Below are positions 46,249-58,550 of a stretch of DNA of 64,000 nucleotides, one piece after another. The DNA lies in contig SJOL01013076.1 of the NCBI GenBank assembly GCA_004794785.1, forward strand, positions 428,613-492,612, in the 5' to 3' direction. The translations under genes were made by a program, and so were the position numbers. The notes under the pieces are model-generated. The model was not told where the DNA came from, did no database searches, and saw only the letters and a list, made by a program, of their open reading frames with translations. Each line of letters starts with the position of its first letter. Position 1 is the stretch's first letter. Source of the DNA: Opisthorchis felineus. Lineage: Eukaryota; Platyhelminthes; Trematoda; Opisthorchiida; Opisthorchiidae.

Positions 46249-48454
46249 ATGACGTACAAAACCTCATGAGTGAATAAGGGATTTATCTGAATAAGTGGCT
46301 CTGAAGGTGTCCAACAACAGCTACTCATTAGCACACATTAGATGAAGCGCACTTCCATCAGATGCTCAAGAGTGTGTCGGAATCTGCGTCCCAAATCGTG
46401 AACAAACGTCAAAAACAAAATCTTGATGGAAAATTACGTGGTCCAGTTAGATTCAACAGAAGCCAATATTTTAATGTTCTATTAATTTCACAAGTCATCA
46501 GGCGCTATAAATTCTGAACTAGCAAAATGGCTCAAAACTGTCGGCTTTTCAAGTGGACATGAACTGTACTCAAACTACAGCGGAGTTTTGGATAGAGAAT
46601 ACAGTACACTAGTCGCAGCCACTCTTTGCTCTGATTCACGTGACAGGCGATCTGGCAGAGTGTCGAACATTCGGTCATTCGCCATGAGCTTGAGAAGTTC
46701 TCTGAAGTTTCCCTCATTTCCGATCGTCTGACATTGATGCGCGATAGACATTCCATTAGTGAGGGTGATGCTATTACCATAAATTATTTAAATTTAAAAC
46801 AGGGACCACTGAATTGCGTCATCTTTTTATTTGATCCTATCACCGATTCAACTATTCCACTTCAAACGATGGGCTTCAGAACGATTGCCTATACAGTGAA
46901 TGTTGAAATCAGCGCGGCGTTCTCGCGTTTCCCACTTCTCTATGCCTGTTTTATGTGTCATCAGTAGCTGTAAAAACCGTACAGCGTTTATTCGCCGATA
47001 ATTTCTGAGGAGGTAGAATTGGATAGTTGTGCAGCGGAGGGAGTAGCTGATATAACTGATGTGTGGCTCCGGGAGTGACAGTGGACTTAGCGCTGGGAAG
47101 ATATGGAGTGGAAGCTATTCATTTCTGGCAGCAGCTTGGTTACATGCGAGTCACTGAGTGCGCTATCGGGCCATGTCATTCCACATCCCTAACCATCGGT
47201 GTGTCCCGTCTCGGGGTTCCTATTCAGGCACACGTCATTGATCAGCGCAGCTGAGTTTGCAGTTGATAGCTTTCCTACTCTGCTGCCAAGTCATTGCAGC
47301 AGACTCACATACAGACTCAGCATGTTTGTTTTGCTTCTCGGAAATCTCCATTCGGGCGGTTTCATTTTATTCACCTACATTGGGCTTGGGAACTTCCCCG
47401 ATGTATTCATCTTTTTAAACCATTAGTCGTTGTGCCGCTATCCGTCTGGGTAATGTGGGCTAGTCTAGGGAAAAGACAACTTCCAGATCGATGAACTGTT
47501 GCGGGGTTCCCTTCATGCGCTGCTTTAAGTTGAGGATGGTCGTGTGCGTAATAAGAATTCGTTGCCTACAATGATTGCGTGGTCATTTCTATTTCAGATA
47601 TTCGGTCAGCTAAGTGCTCGGAAGGGGCAGACGCATGGCCATTGTTGAATTTCCATACAAGGTTAGTACCGTTCATAGCAGGCATAGCATCATTGAAGTG
47701 GATTTCAGTTTTCAGTTTTCCGTTGCATTTTGTCCTCATGATACACCTCCCAATTTTCCACTAGAAATTCGGTTGTGATATGTCTTTTTTTTGCGGAAAC
47801 TGATCTAGACACGTGCTCATTAGTTCCGAGGTTATTTACCATCACCCTATTTTTCCGTGTCAGCATGACCTTAAATTCAGTTTCTGATTGGTCATTTGAA
47901 GAAATGTATCAAGTAAATGACAGAAACAGTTATGTGCTTATCAAGATTGACCAGGTAGAGCTGTATTCAATTTCAGATGAATATGTAGTTGCGTATAGTT
48001 CTTCAGTGCAGGGTTTCTGTTCAAGACATTACTTAGGATAACAAAGGGGCTGTGTCCCAAATAATTAAAAGCGCGACTCAACAAGAGGTCGACTGAGAAA
48101 AACTCAACTGTTGGATTACTGAGAAAGCAAAACGACAAATGCAGTGTACTCCATCGGTCGGGACAAATCAAATAATACTCTCAGGACAGAGGAGAACATG
48201 GTCAGGCTTGGTCGCAAATGAATTCTAAAAAAGCAACTGGGGCAGATGTTGAACAACTGGACAGATAAGAGATTTGGCAGCCACAGCTCAAAGCGACGTT
48301 TCTTCTAGCCGAATGTTGTTATCTGGGGGTTTTGAAAAGCATCAGTACCTTTATAATTTGGGCAGCTTCGGGCAATTAACCAAGCCGGCTACAGGCAAGG
48401 CTGAAAACTGAATCATAGTGTCTATATGTCATAGTACTGGAAAGGTCGCCAAAT

Positions 48455-48665
48455 AAACTCATTTGTATATCAATTTGGTTTTCACAGGACAGTTACCTGG
48501 AACCCAGCTGAATTTCTCGTTTGTGATGTTCAACCAAATGTGCTGCAAGTGGCCGTCTCATGTTGCAGTTACTACGATATTCGCAATACATTTTATAGAC
48601 GTACCACACTACTCATAAGGTTGCTGAAGAGTTTCCAACAGCCTTATGATCAGCATGTTACGTCT
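48455..48665 (-). repeat. Retrozyme-like element, fragment with inverted end
   Basis: CTCATTTGTATATCAATTTGG, AACCCAGCTGAATTTCTCG, GTGCTGCAAGTGGCCGTCTC and ACGATATTCGCAATACATTT, then TAGACGTACCACACTACTC...GGTTGCTGAAGAG. It ends in TTACGTCTA, which folds back on the TAGACGTA arm. The hammerhead is lost at the turn. Confidence 0.7.
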
Positions 48666-48740
48666 ATACTAAAAAGGCCCTTCTTATTACCGATCTTTGT
48701 GAAATTTCATTTTGGTTTGGTCGGGACCGTAACTTGTCAC

Positions 48741-48918
48741 CATCCTTATCGCCATCATCAAATTCATCATCATCGTCCGTTTTATAAACGTTCTGTGCTG
48801 CCTGAATCATTTGGCCAAGTTTGCCGCAGGCATTTTCAAGATTTTGAACATCACCTTCGCCTTGCAGGTAACACGCAAACTCTGCCCTGTACACCTCATG
48901 AATCAGCTGGACGGAGAT
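48741..48918 (-). CDS. Possible minus-strand exon with acidic tail
   Basis: Minus strand acceptor TGTTAGACGCAG, phase 0, open for 59 codons to AAGGATG|GTGACA (phase 1). It contains ISVQLIHEVYRAEFACYLQ, ENACGKLGQMIQAAQNVYK and a very acidic run DDDDEFDDGDKDGD. Composition is helical and coding-like. I do not recognise the family. No neighbouring exon on this strand was found. The longer plus-strand frame over the same bases (48540-49070) is His/Cys-rich and looks like a shadow. Confidence 0.35.
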
Positions 48919-49433
48919 CTGCGTCTAACAATTGTTGTTCAACCACGACAGATGATCAGCAGCCTGATCAACTTTGGCTTACATATCTATCAAGCTGTGT
49001 TCACTTCAAGTGTGTTTGGCGTTCTGAAATGCATTTCGGCCTTCACCAGAGAGTGACCACAGTTGTATAATTAAATTCAGATATATTGCACGTCTTGCTT
49101 AATAGTCAACCAACTACACAGTGAAGATTTTCCGCAGCCTCTTTTAAGGTTTGATGATGCAGAGGCTGCGCAGGGTGAAAATTTTACAGTTATAAATATC
49201 TTGCCTTAGCAAATACCTGAGCTAAGAGGGGGTATTGCAAAATCGGCTGTCGCAAGGAAGTGGTTAGACCGCGGTTAGCCACATTTGTGGTTCGCCTCAA
49301 TCTATTCTGCAATATACGTGAATTTATATTGATCGCAAACTGAACTTTATTGAGGTAAGGTCTCATTAGTTGTTGGGATATTACTGTGCGTTATTCAAAT
49401 TGCTCCTCGTCATTATGCTTTTGTTCGTTGCAG

Positions 49434-49513
49434 GAATCCACCGAAAACTCAAGCGGTCATCAGTCCTAGCAAGTTAACTGACCCACTCAAACACACGGCC
49501 CACAGCCTTCCTG
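49434..49513 (+). CDS. Receptor exon: cytoplasmic tail
   Basis: 80 bp, phase 2-1, between acceptor TGCTTTTGTTCGTTGCAG and donor CCTG|GTAAGT, both strong. Only the phase 2 frame is open: NPPKTQAVISPSKLTDPLKH. It completes a Glu codon with the previous exon. Pro/Ser-rich, with no known domain. Confidence 0.7.
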
Positions 49514-50261
49514 GTAAGTATGTGACTCTAAATGCCGTTCTGATGGCCGATTTCCTAGTGGCATGTGGATTCAATGAAGCAGTCGTTTTAATTCCGTAGA
49601 AACTAAAGTGAAACTTATCTTCATTTAACCTTATCTTTTCAAGACAACAATGTTTTAGCACACGTACAAAGAAATGTTTACACTTCCTATATGAAAGTGG
49701 AGGAATAAATAACATCCTGGAGAGGATTACAGAAATCCTCTTAACAAGGGGATACCACGGAGAAAAAGACCTTGTGGTCTTCCCCGAGGACAGCTTTTTA
49801 TTGGTAGGATCTGTGATGACGGGAGAGTTCACTGAGAAACCTCGGGAGAAGTGGCCTGGGTTCCAAATGCTCTTTCATGAGAGGTCATCCAAGTAACGAG
49901 TCCAAAACCACTTGTGAATCCCTAGAATGGTATTTCGTTCATGGCAAAATTTGTACGCAAATCCTGACTCCTCCTAAGCCCTTAGTAGACCACATGCAAC
50001 GGGTAATTTTTCTACTCAAACGGGCTGCTTGGCAGCGAGGTCGGATATTCCTACACTGTTATTTCATACCGTTATCTTTATATATATGCATATATATAGT
50101 AAGTATCCGATAAAAACCATGTGACAAGAATATTCTTGCTCAAAACCTACCTGACTGAAAGGCTACCAGTGCAGCCAATATACGGATGCTTGATGTGTAG
50201 AAAAAAGCAGGAAGTGGTAGAGAGTGACCGAAGTTTATTTGCCTTGTGGTTGAAACCAGTT

Positions 50262-50480
50262 GTACACAAGACAAGTGAAACTTTCATCTGAAACGTCGTC
50301 ACTCGGGAAGCCAGTCGATCAGTGACCACTTGATGTGGATCACGTGATTGAGGGGTGTATTGAGGCTGTATCCTGCCTAGGTGCGAGCTACTCACTCCGC
50401 TGCTAGGATTTTCAGCAGAGACTGGCTACATGTATGAGATAGAATCTCGGTTGAAAATCACCAGATCTGCCCATAATGAC
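50262..50480 (+). repeat. SINE-B copy with internal deletion
   Basis: GTGAAACTTTCATCTGAAACG, GATGTGGATCACGTGATTGA and TATCCTGCCTAGGTGCGAGC join directly to CTAGGATTTTCAGCAGAGAC and the tail CACCAGATCTGCCC. The tRNA-like and hammerhead parts are missing. Confidence 0.65.
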
Positions 50481-50696
50481 ATTAGAAGCTTGTCTCGCCT
50501 CCACTAACTCTCATCCTCGACTTGTATGCAGATAATTTAGTCAATAACCTCTGAGTTATGCTCATTACTTCTTCACCAGTTTATCATAATTATCTACTCA
50601 GCTTACTCGTTCATCTGGCCGAGAAACGGCCAGTCTCTCTAAAAATGGCAGGGCAAACTAAGTATGCTACGAAACTCTTGCAATAGTCTCTCTAGA

Positions 50697-50990
50697 GGAG
50701 ACTATTGGTAGCTCAGGTAGTGTAGATGTTCATTGGTTTGCTTGCTGAGCTGGACAATCTGAGTGCAAACGTTCCATCAACAATCGAAGTGATATCATCA
50801 GTGCGTTGCTTGGGTGCGTAGTGGAGCGTAGCGATGGGCCGGGGCTAACCTTCGATCCCAGTTAGTTCCTCAGTCGGGCGGCTCTACTGGTTACTGTGTT
50901 ACCTTGTGTCCTGGCTGACCAATGGCCACGTGATCTTTGAGCTTCGTCTCCCCTGCTCTCGCGCTCTGGTTGGTGCTGGAGTGACTGTTG
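50697..50990 (+). repeat. Repeat D copy 2
   Basis: Homologous to 4999-5290: GAGACTATTGGTAGCTCAGG, TGAGCTGGACAATCTGAGTG, CAGTCGGGCGGCTCTACTGG and GCCACGTGATCTTTGAGCTT. The minus strand at 50764-50805 has CTGATGA but GAAC in place of GAAA. Confidence 0.75.
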
Positions 50991-53900
50991 TCCTTGATCC
51001 CTCTGGGCTCCGGCTTGTGACCTTTGTTAATCCGACTCCAAGGAGTTCTTTGTTTCTTGGTTTGTGAATCCACTCTTCCGCTGTCCTGGAGTATTCCGGT
51101 TGAAATGCTCAAAGTCACTCGATACACGTCTACAAACATTTATTTGTTCAGAATGGAAGAACCACAGATAAAAGAGGGGTATATATGGTACTCCAACTCA
51201 AGGAAAAAGCTGGTACATATTTTGCTTGTACTGAATGTTCGCTTGCCCGACACAGGGAATGGTTTTCAAACAGAATTGAGTTCATTTGGAGGGTAAAATA
51301 TGTATTGCTCTTCAGAACCGAAACGGAAGCCTAAGGCTGAAATCATGATGGCCGCTCAATTGCTATACTAAACATGTTTTTAAGTTCCAGCGAACATTTC
51401 GACATGTTTTTTTGAACACAACGGTGTTCTCATTTCGGAGCGTCTATTTCTCAAGACCAACCAGTATTCTGCTTCTGTTTGATTACTGCTTGACTTCGAT
51501 CTGGATAAACAAAGCGATTAGGTCGGTAACTGCCTAATTGGACAAACGGAGCGTATTACTATTTGACCATTTGATCCGTTCGTCATTCACCTTCTAACCA
51601 AGAGCTTAAAAAAACACATCTTGCTCTCAAAGCTAAGCTGTAGATTGTGACGTAAGTAGGAACTTCTCAGGCTACACTGTCCCTATTGCAACCATCTGTC
51701 AAGATCAAGCCAGAACAACAGAATTTCAATCCCTCGCCCCGCAGTGACTTTAAGATCAGCCACATTTTATGGCAATTTTTTCCAGCCAGGGACCGCATTG
51801 ACACAGTTCGTATCGAGGCAACTGACTTCCAGTACGATCACTCGCTCAATCTTTTCGACCCCTGCATCCCTTCCTATTTCGTAGTCCAGTTCCTCCGTAT
51901 CTGCCCGTGGAGTTGTGATGAGAACCTGTCTGATCCAGTATGGGTGTAATCACCGAGACAGCAAACGTCGAAGCAAATGTTTGGATAGTCAGTCAGCCGC
52001 TGCCACTATACTGAAGGATCTTGGTCTTAGAAAAGCCCCCAGCGGGAGTTCTGATTTCCGAGTATCATGATGTTACATCGTGGCCAGAATATCTTTAACT
52101 ATTGTGAAGCTCCCTATACTTTGGAACTGTTGTCCTCGTTGGAAAAGCTCTCGTTGTAGCCTTCGGAACTGAGGAAAAGATATTGCTATTGAATAACTTT
52201 GTCTACAAAGTTATTCAAAGAATTTTCAAACCGAACGAAGTTAGGTGTAAATAGCCAAGCTTGTTGAGTTCAGCAGTGGCGACTCAAAGTTTAACCCGGT
52301 TGGTTGTAATGACCACAGAAATGGAGTCATGGAATTAAGACAGCTCTGAAACCAGAATATGGGTCGGTGAAGGCAGTCGACTGACACTTGTTAAAGAAGC
52401 CGAGCCTGTACATCAGAGTTGAGGAATTGCTGTATTCTGTGAAGCTTTCTTTTCACTTAATCTGTCACGAAAGTGCGCAATGTAGTCAGTGCGAACCAGA
52501 TCAGTGCCCTCCGGTTGCTTGGCATCACGGTTCGGTTCTCAAATCAATCAACCTTATTAGAGCGCTACAGATGCTTTGTGCTGTGTGAGAAGCAGGAGTT
52601 CAGACGAGCTCGTGATCTTCAGCAGTGGAAACCACCGCCTGGATTTGCCTCCCTTCTGGAAGTTTATGCCCCGTGGCAACCGTCTAAAAATTGTCCATCC
52701 AAAATGATGACGAAACGCTCTTTCCCACCGATTTCTCAACACACCACTGATTGAATTTCTTCTCCAGTTACATGGGCTGTGGCTGAATGCCACGATGTCG
52801 AAAAAATATGGTAGGTCTCAGTTAAAGTGGGATGCGAGGTGACTCATCGCAGTATTGTAGAAAAGGTGGATCCTATCTTTCTGTTTGAATGCACATCACA
52901 TTAACTTCGTCTGAAACTGAGATCCCCGAAGAGTTTACTCCATTGATCCCCCAGGCTCACCTCGATTGTAGTAGTGAGTTGTGATGTATACTATAAATCA
53001 GTGCTCAGAAAGTTGTAAACAACATACCAGTTGTACCCATGCTCCCCTGTTGTTGCTGTTCCAGAATTCATCCTGTGGGGGCGCATGCATAACATTCATC
53101 TTTAACTACCTATACTAAGTCAGTAGTGAAAAGGAATCGCTGAAAGGTCGTACCAGATCGACGCGAGTTGGAATAGTGAGTTCCCACACACTAAAGCAGG
53201 TTGTGATATCTATCCATATATTCTAAACGATGGTCGTAAACTGAAGGTAATTGGCTAAAAAGTGTGATCAAGCGCCATCAAGAATCAACTTACTCTGGTC
53301 AGATCCCAAGTTTTTAATTGAACGAGGATATGTTTCTCTCTGCTACCTATAAGTGTCGTCTGTGTATGATGGCAATCATCAGTTTTAAGAGGGTTTTTTG
53401 TTGAGAATGGTCGCCACAAATATTCCACTTCTTAAGCCATCTTGAATTGCTGTCGTCGAATCGTATTTAGCGGTCAACAAAGGTCAAACCACTGGACTTC
53501 ACGAGTGTTTGAGCTGAACGGAGTGAGATGTTTGAAAGACCTTGCCGTCAATGTAGATCCTAGGAAAAAAGATCAACAGGTGAATGTGAAGAAACCTGTT
53601 GAAAAATATCGAACGCTCTAAATATGATGGTATAACAATGGGCACCGGCACTAGCAACATTTTATCATCTGGTCACTGGCGTAATTCGGCCAGTCCTCTA
53701 GGCCTCAGTGTCAGCCTCCAGATCCCTTTAGTTTCAGCGTAATGCCTCACCTTCTCCTGTACGGAACCATGCAGATGTTCCCGGAAGCCCTTCAATTAAT
53801 ACGCCGCTTAGATGGCAGTGGTAATCTGGTGGAATTCATTTAACCCTACGATTATGATGTGGCCATCCTTAGGATTACGGCATTGGGCAAAAATTCAAAT

Positions 53901-54250
53901 TTCCTCGGCTCCAGGCTGTTACGCCTAGCAGGTAGACCGATAAGTATACTTTTGACCCACAAGGCCGACCTTACTAGAGCATGTGCGACCTCATGTTGTC
54001 TAATTCCACAAGGTTAAGGCTACATTTGGTGCAGTGCGCTCCTTCGGAAAAGAACTGAATGGAAAAAACACAATAAATATGGGATTGAATTACGAGTACT
54101 TTTAACCGTCGTTCAGCTTGCATGCTAACAGACCATTTATAAGACTGTTATCGTGATCTTTATATTACTCGCAAGTTTGGATGTGGACCACTCTTTACAT
54201 ATTATTCTGCGATTTCCGCCTTACATGACGGCAGTTACATTTGCTTGTAG

Positions 54251-54376
54251 ATGACAACTCGTCGTCCACCGAAAGCCCTCTGGAGGACGTAGCCCCATTT
54301 CGGAAGCCGGATCATCGAACATTTTTACAGCCTAACGGACAACCCAACGGAGGGCTATTCTCTTCCATAACGCCAG
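54251..54376 (+). CDS. Receptor exon: cytoplasmic tail
   Basis: 126 bp, phase 1-1, acceptor TTACATTTGCTTGTAG, donor CGCCAG|GTACAT. The frame reads DNSSSTESPLEDVAPFRKPD, then LQPNGQPNGG. Acidic Ser-rich patches (SSSTESPLED) resemble casein-kinase-type phosphorylation sites; this is inference. Splice phase fits both neighbours. Confidence 0.72.
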
Positions 54377-54517
54377 GTACATAACACCTCTTTTTCGAAG
54401 TTAGCCAACCTTCAGCTCTGGGTGCCAACATACAAAATGCCAGGTGTCTGTATTAATCTGATAGCCATCCCTAAAAGAATATGGGTAGAAGCCCGCTTTG
54501 ACAAAGTCCTGGTCTTT

Positions 54518-54706
54518 CTGAGGGGACGACTCAGTGGTTAGAGCGCGAATTTACTGACCTAAAGGTCCGTGGTTCGAACCTACCTCTGCATCTCGGCTTC
54601 TCCTGCCTAGGCTTGGGCAACCTGGCAGTATCCCAACCCTCGTGCTTCCTTCTGGTGACATGGCAGCTAGGCACCGAAAGGGTGTTACGGCTGTTCGATT
54701 ACCCGT
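54518..54706 (+). repeat. SINE-A copy
   Basis: GACTCAGTGGTTAGAGCGCG (A box), CGTGGTTCGAACC (B box), AGGCTTGGGCAACCTGGCAG, ACATGGCAGCTAGGCACCG, GGTGTTACGGCTGTTCGATT. Well preserved. Confidence 0.85.
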
Positions 54707-56805
54707 TACCTTTCTGAGGGCGTAATTCACTCCACACTGGAAAATAAAGTAATAAGCACACAGTGAAAGTGCACAGATATTTGTCCTAAAAGCAAATGTG
54801 ACCGTAAAGTTCATGTAGAGATGAACATGAAAAAACACAGGAAGTGCAGCCATTATGTTTACCTCAATGGTTACGTAGACCATCAACTCAAAGTCACGTA
54901 TGGCTTTCGTAGCCGGCAGGATGAATTCTGGTGTACATCATCTTGGCAAAAATAAACAAGTGACAATTAATCGTTCAAATAGTTTTTTTTCGAAGCATTG
55001 TGAAAAGCAGGCACAGCACCTTCTCCAAATGACCTTGCAAATACTCTATCTCCAATCCGACCTTGATGTTTTGTCTGCATGATCACAATATCAGACTATT
55101 CTTCATCCCATAGCACTCACGGCCCTCCAGCATTGCCGTCTTTTTTATCAGCATTTCCGAGGTCGTAAGAGAACGGAAGTAGCAGGATTTGGATTGTAAT
55201 CACTAAAAAGCGTTCCCGAAACGTCTAGAAACTCACAGAATTCTGTTACGTGGCAGATCTTGGTGACCTTAGAAATGGCGTAAAAATACAAGGAATCAGA
55301 TAGCCGGAGAGACTGTAAAACTAACTCAAACGACGCTCTTTTCCATGGCACTTAAATACGCACTTCAATGACGGTATTACTTCTCGGAAATCCTATAGGA
55401 GTAGAGTACGGTTACTGGGGAAGACCACGTGAAGTTAACACCTTACTGATGAGATCCAGTGAGAAAGACAATGCTCCCATTCCAAGAATGACTATTGAAA
55501 TGTCAACCCGCTTGCTAGTTCTAACTGAACGCCTGAATTTCGATGAAGTTTGTCAACGGCAAAGTTGACACTATACTTGCACCGGTAGGATGAATTAGGA
55601 ATAGGTAGTCACTGACCTATAAAACTGAAAGTAAAATCCCAAAATTTGTGCCTATCCGCCATGGTCTTGACTGGATGCGTCTTCCAAGATGTCACTTACA
55701 TTACAAGGTGCCTCACGTTAGTGTGCTAGGTCCCCCCAAAGGTTCTAAATTGAAGTATCCTTGTTGTAGAAGACAACAGACCAGTTGAATCACAACAAAA
55801 ACGTTACGGTGTGCTCATGCTTGGCGGTTCTATGCAGCCATGATGCGATTAGGATTTCTGAAAGCTACAAGCGGAGGTCTAGGCCCTAATTTGTTCGCCA
55901 TTTCAAGTAATTTCATGCCGTTTGCTCGCATTGTTTTGCGCGAACTATAAGTAATGGACCACCAGTTTAACTGTGAGCTCCATCAAAGCCGTATTTACAC
56001 CAGTTTAACTAGCTGAGATTTTTCAAAACCTTTCTGATGCGACCAGATAGAAGCGGTTTGATGAAGTTGTTCTCATTTCACTGGTGTACATTCCCTGTTT
56101 AGTCATGCAGAACGGTCCAGACAGAGGGCAGCAAACCGGCCAACAGAAACTTCACGCACCAACGAAAGTTGCTTTTCTCAAGCATCCACTTGATTCAGCG
56201 TCAGAATCATGCGACCGCTCATCAGACTACCTTCTATTGTAAGCACCGAAGATTTCTGCTCTAAATTATCTCACAATAAAGTCTGTTGAACCTTCGTACC
56301 CCTTACCATAAATACTAATGTTTCTGAATCATTCTTTTACCTGTGTTTACCGGTTATTAGGCATCATTTTGAAACAAAAGCAAACAAGCGCCATCTGATT
56401 TCTTTGAAATCATGTACATAGATAGATAGATGCAATGCACTTTTTTCTCATATCGGACTCCCTTTCCCCCTTTCATTCACCGACGTAGACTTTCCTCGGT
56501 GACGTTTTGCTCCCACTCGAACATTTTCGTGATTTTTACTTCGATGTTCTGCATCCGGCGCATCATACTATCCATCCATTTATACTTAAACGACCTTTAT
56601 CATGAGTTGGACTAACTTGTATATCAGCCGTGTTATTCAGCCCCCCCCCAATGTATACACTGTATTGTAAGAAAATTATTCCTTTATCTTATGCCACCCA
56701 GAGGCCTTGTGTCAACTTCTACTTCTAGCGTTGTGTTAAAAGTGTTTGCAGGCGAAAGCTGGATGGTGCTCAGGCTTGAGGGTCCACAGTTTACTCGCTG
56801 AAAAC

Positions 56806-57749
56806 TCATCGACCGTTCAACGTTAGGGTACGCTCAAGAAGAAGCAGTATTATCCAACTTGCGCCAGAACAGTTCTCTACCGACGACCTCAGTATTTCAA
56901 AAATCACTAAACCTAACCTAATACGGTGGGTTTCATTCTCAAACGCCACAAGTACCAATTTCTCTTGAGGATGCGTTAGTTCGGTGGTAGTGAAACTCAC
57001 ACTGATGTAGCACTGATAATAAAAACCGGTTCTTCTGGTACATATGCATATATGTTCATTCCTATCTAAATATGATTCCCTAACCAAATCTTTAAATCCA
57101 AGCATCAAAACGGAAACTGGCGTATTTCCGGAAAACTGAAATCTTAATTGGCCCAATGTCACCCATCCTTCTGATGTGTTTCTGTCCAGTTTTGCTAAGA
57201 ATGCTAAAACGCAAGCTGTGAGGACTGCACCATATAAAATTCTCACCAATATCGAAAAATACGCAACCCGTGACAGCTTTGGCTAAGCTCGAATCCTTTA
57301 CTTCAGTGTAAGACAAAAGAATATACATACATTCGCGCTGTTGTAAGTAGGTAGCCACAGTTTTGTAATTGATTGGTCTTCACTGCGAGCAACAGCCTAC
57401 ATCACTATACAGAATCGCCCCCGAAGCATTGTTTGTTGCTGAGGCTACTACTCGAATTCCATAAGTATAGTTGTCAGAAGTTTGCTGGAGTATAATACTC
57501 CTCAATTGTTCAGTAGCGAATAAGTGGTGTATTCTGGTATACCGTAGTCGGTGAACCACTTCCACACTTCAAACGCGGACAAAATGCACCCGAGTGTATC
57601 CTGAACTCAGTTACGATGCAAATGCGGTCGACTTGAGATGGAAGAAGTCCTTCCACTATCATTTTATCACCCGGGTTTGCTCGTTTTATTACCGTTTCTA
57701 CTGAAAATACTTGTGGAAACACTCCATCACTTGTTGCCTTGTGCAACAA
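56806..57749 (-). pseudogene. Overlapping minus-strand open frames, possible decayed gene
   Basis: Four minus-strand frames of 61 to 147 codons overlap or follow one another (57510-57749, 57380-57565, 57092-57358, 56806-57249). Coding-like stretches include KRANPGDKMIVEGLLPSQVD and SDNYTYGIRVVASATNN. Frame changes between them look like frameshifts or missed introns. I do not recognise the product. Confidence 0.2.
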
Positions 57750-58205
57750 GCAGAGTTTTAAATTTCGGTACTTTCAGTATGCCTCCGGACATGTTACTGC
57801 GGTCAACTGTCGACCCTATATACTGAACCCTTGTGACAACCAGCCAAGGCATTCGCGGTAGAATAATGTGATCTCGTAACATTCACTATCTATTGAAAAC
57901 AAAAACATGGTTTGAAAGTGCATGTGGTACTACTCGGAGGATAATAATCTCCATGAGCCACAGCAAAAGTACCACTTTATTGGACAAAATCTGAGAAACG
58001 GAGACTACACATCAAAGTCACCCCGAGGGGCTCTCACACAACAGCCTACACTGCAGTCGCACGCTTGAGGTTTTCCGCTAAGTCTAATGAGTACAAAAGG
58101 ACATGCATTTCATTTTTTTCACTGACATTTATCTGTTTTGTAATGATAGAAGATGAATTGAATTGCACCACATTAACTAAGAAGTTCACAGAAATCAGCA
58201 AACTA

Positions 58206-58550
58206 CACTAATTTGCAAACCGATTTGGAACCCAGCTGAATCTCTCGTTTATGATGTTGTTAAGCGACTGAAAGTGCTGCTCCAACCCACCTCATGTTTC
58301 AGTTGCTATCATGATATTCGAGATATCGCGATGTCTTGAGTAGACGTAATACACAACTCATAAGGTTGCTGAAAACTCTTCGATAGTCGACGACTGGTTT
58401 TGCCCTTCTTGGGGCTCATCAGATAGGCACAGTCCCCGAGGTTCCGCCAACCTTATGTTCTTTTTGAACCCAAAATGCACGAAATTGGCGAAATACACTC
58501 ATTTGCAAACCACCTGGATCCCAGCTGAATCTCTCGTTTATGATATTTCT
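58206..58550 (-). repeat. Retrozyme-like element flanked by direct repeats
   Basis: The segment CACT-ATTTGCAAAC...CCCAGCTGAATCTCTCGTTTATGAT occurs at both ends (58206-58255 and about 58497-58545), so the repeat period is about 291 bp. Between them lie GATATTCGAGATATCGCG, ACTCATAAGGTTGCTGAAAA, the hammerhead and CAACCTTATGTTC. This is a unit plus partial second unit, the layout expected from a tandem or rolled circular template. Confidence 0.75.
58386..58428 (-). ncRNA. Hammerhead ribozyme, core-mutated
   Basis: Minus strand: CTGATGA, stem II GCCC/GGGC with loop CAAGAA intact, but GAAA is changed to AAAA (G12 lost) and stem III is CC/AG. Predicted inactive. Confidence 0.65.

Larger units (their letters stand above)
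41664..49433. other. Intron, receptor gene
   Basis: About 7.8 kb. Contents: SINE-B (42665, 43622), a retrozyme-like fold-back (44735-45025), an unidentified coding-like frame (45913-46248), a retrozyme-like copy (48455-48665) and a minus-strand exon candidate (48741-48918). Confidence 0.6.
49514..54250. other. Intron, receptor gene
   Basis: About 4.7 kb. Contents: a SINE-B remnant (50262-50480), repeat D copy 2 (50697-50990) and a short A/T run around 50085. An 88-codon frame at 51686-51949 is open but has no supporting splice sites. Confidence 0.5.

Noticed and set aside
48540..49070. 176-codon plus-strand open frame, the second longest in the window
   Set aside because: It begins inside a retrozyme-like repeat, is unusually rich in His, Cys and Arg, and is antisense to a more credible minus-strand exon.
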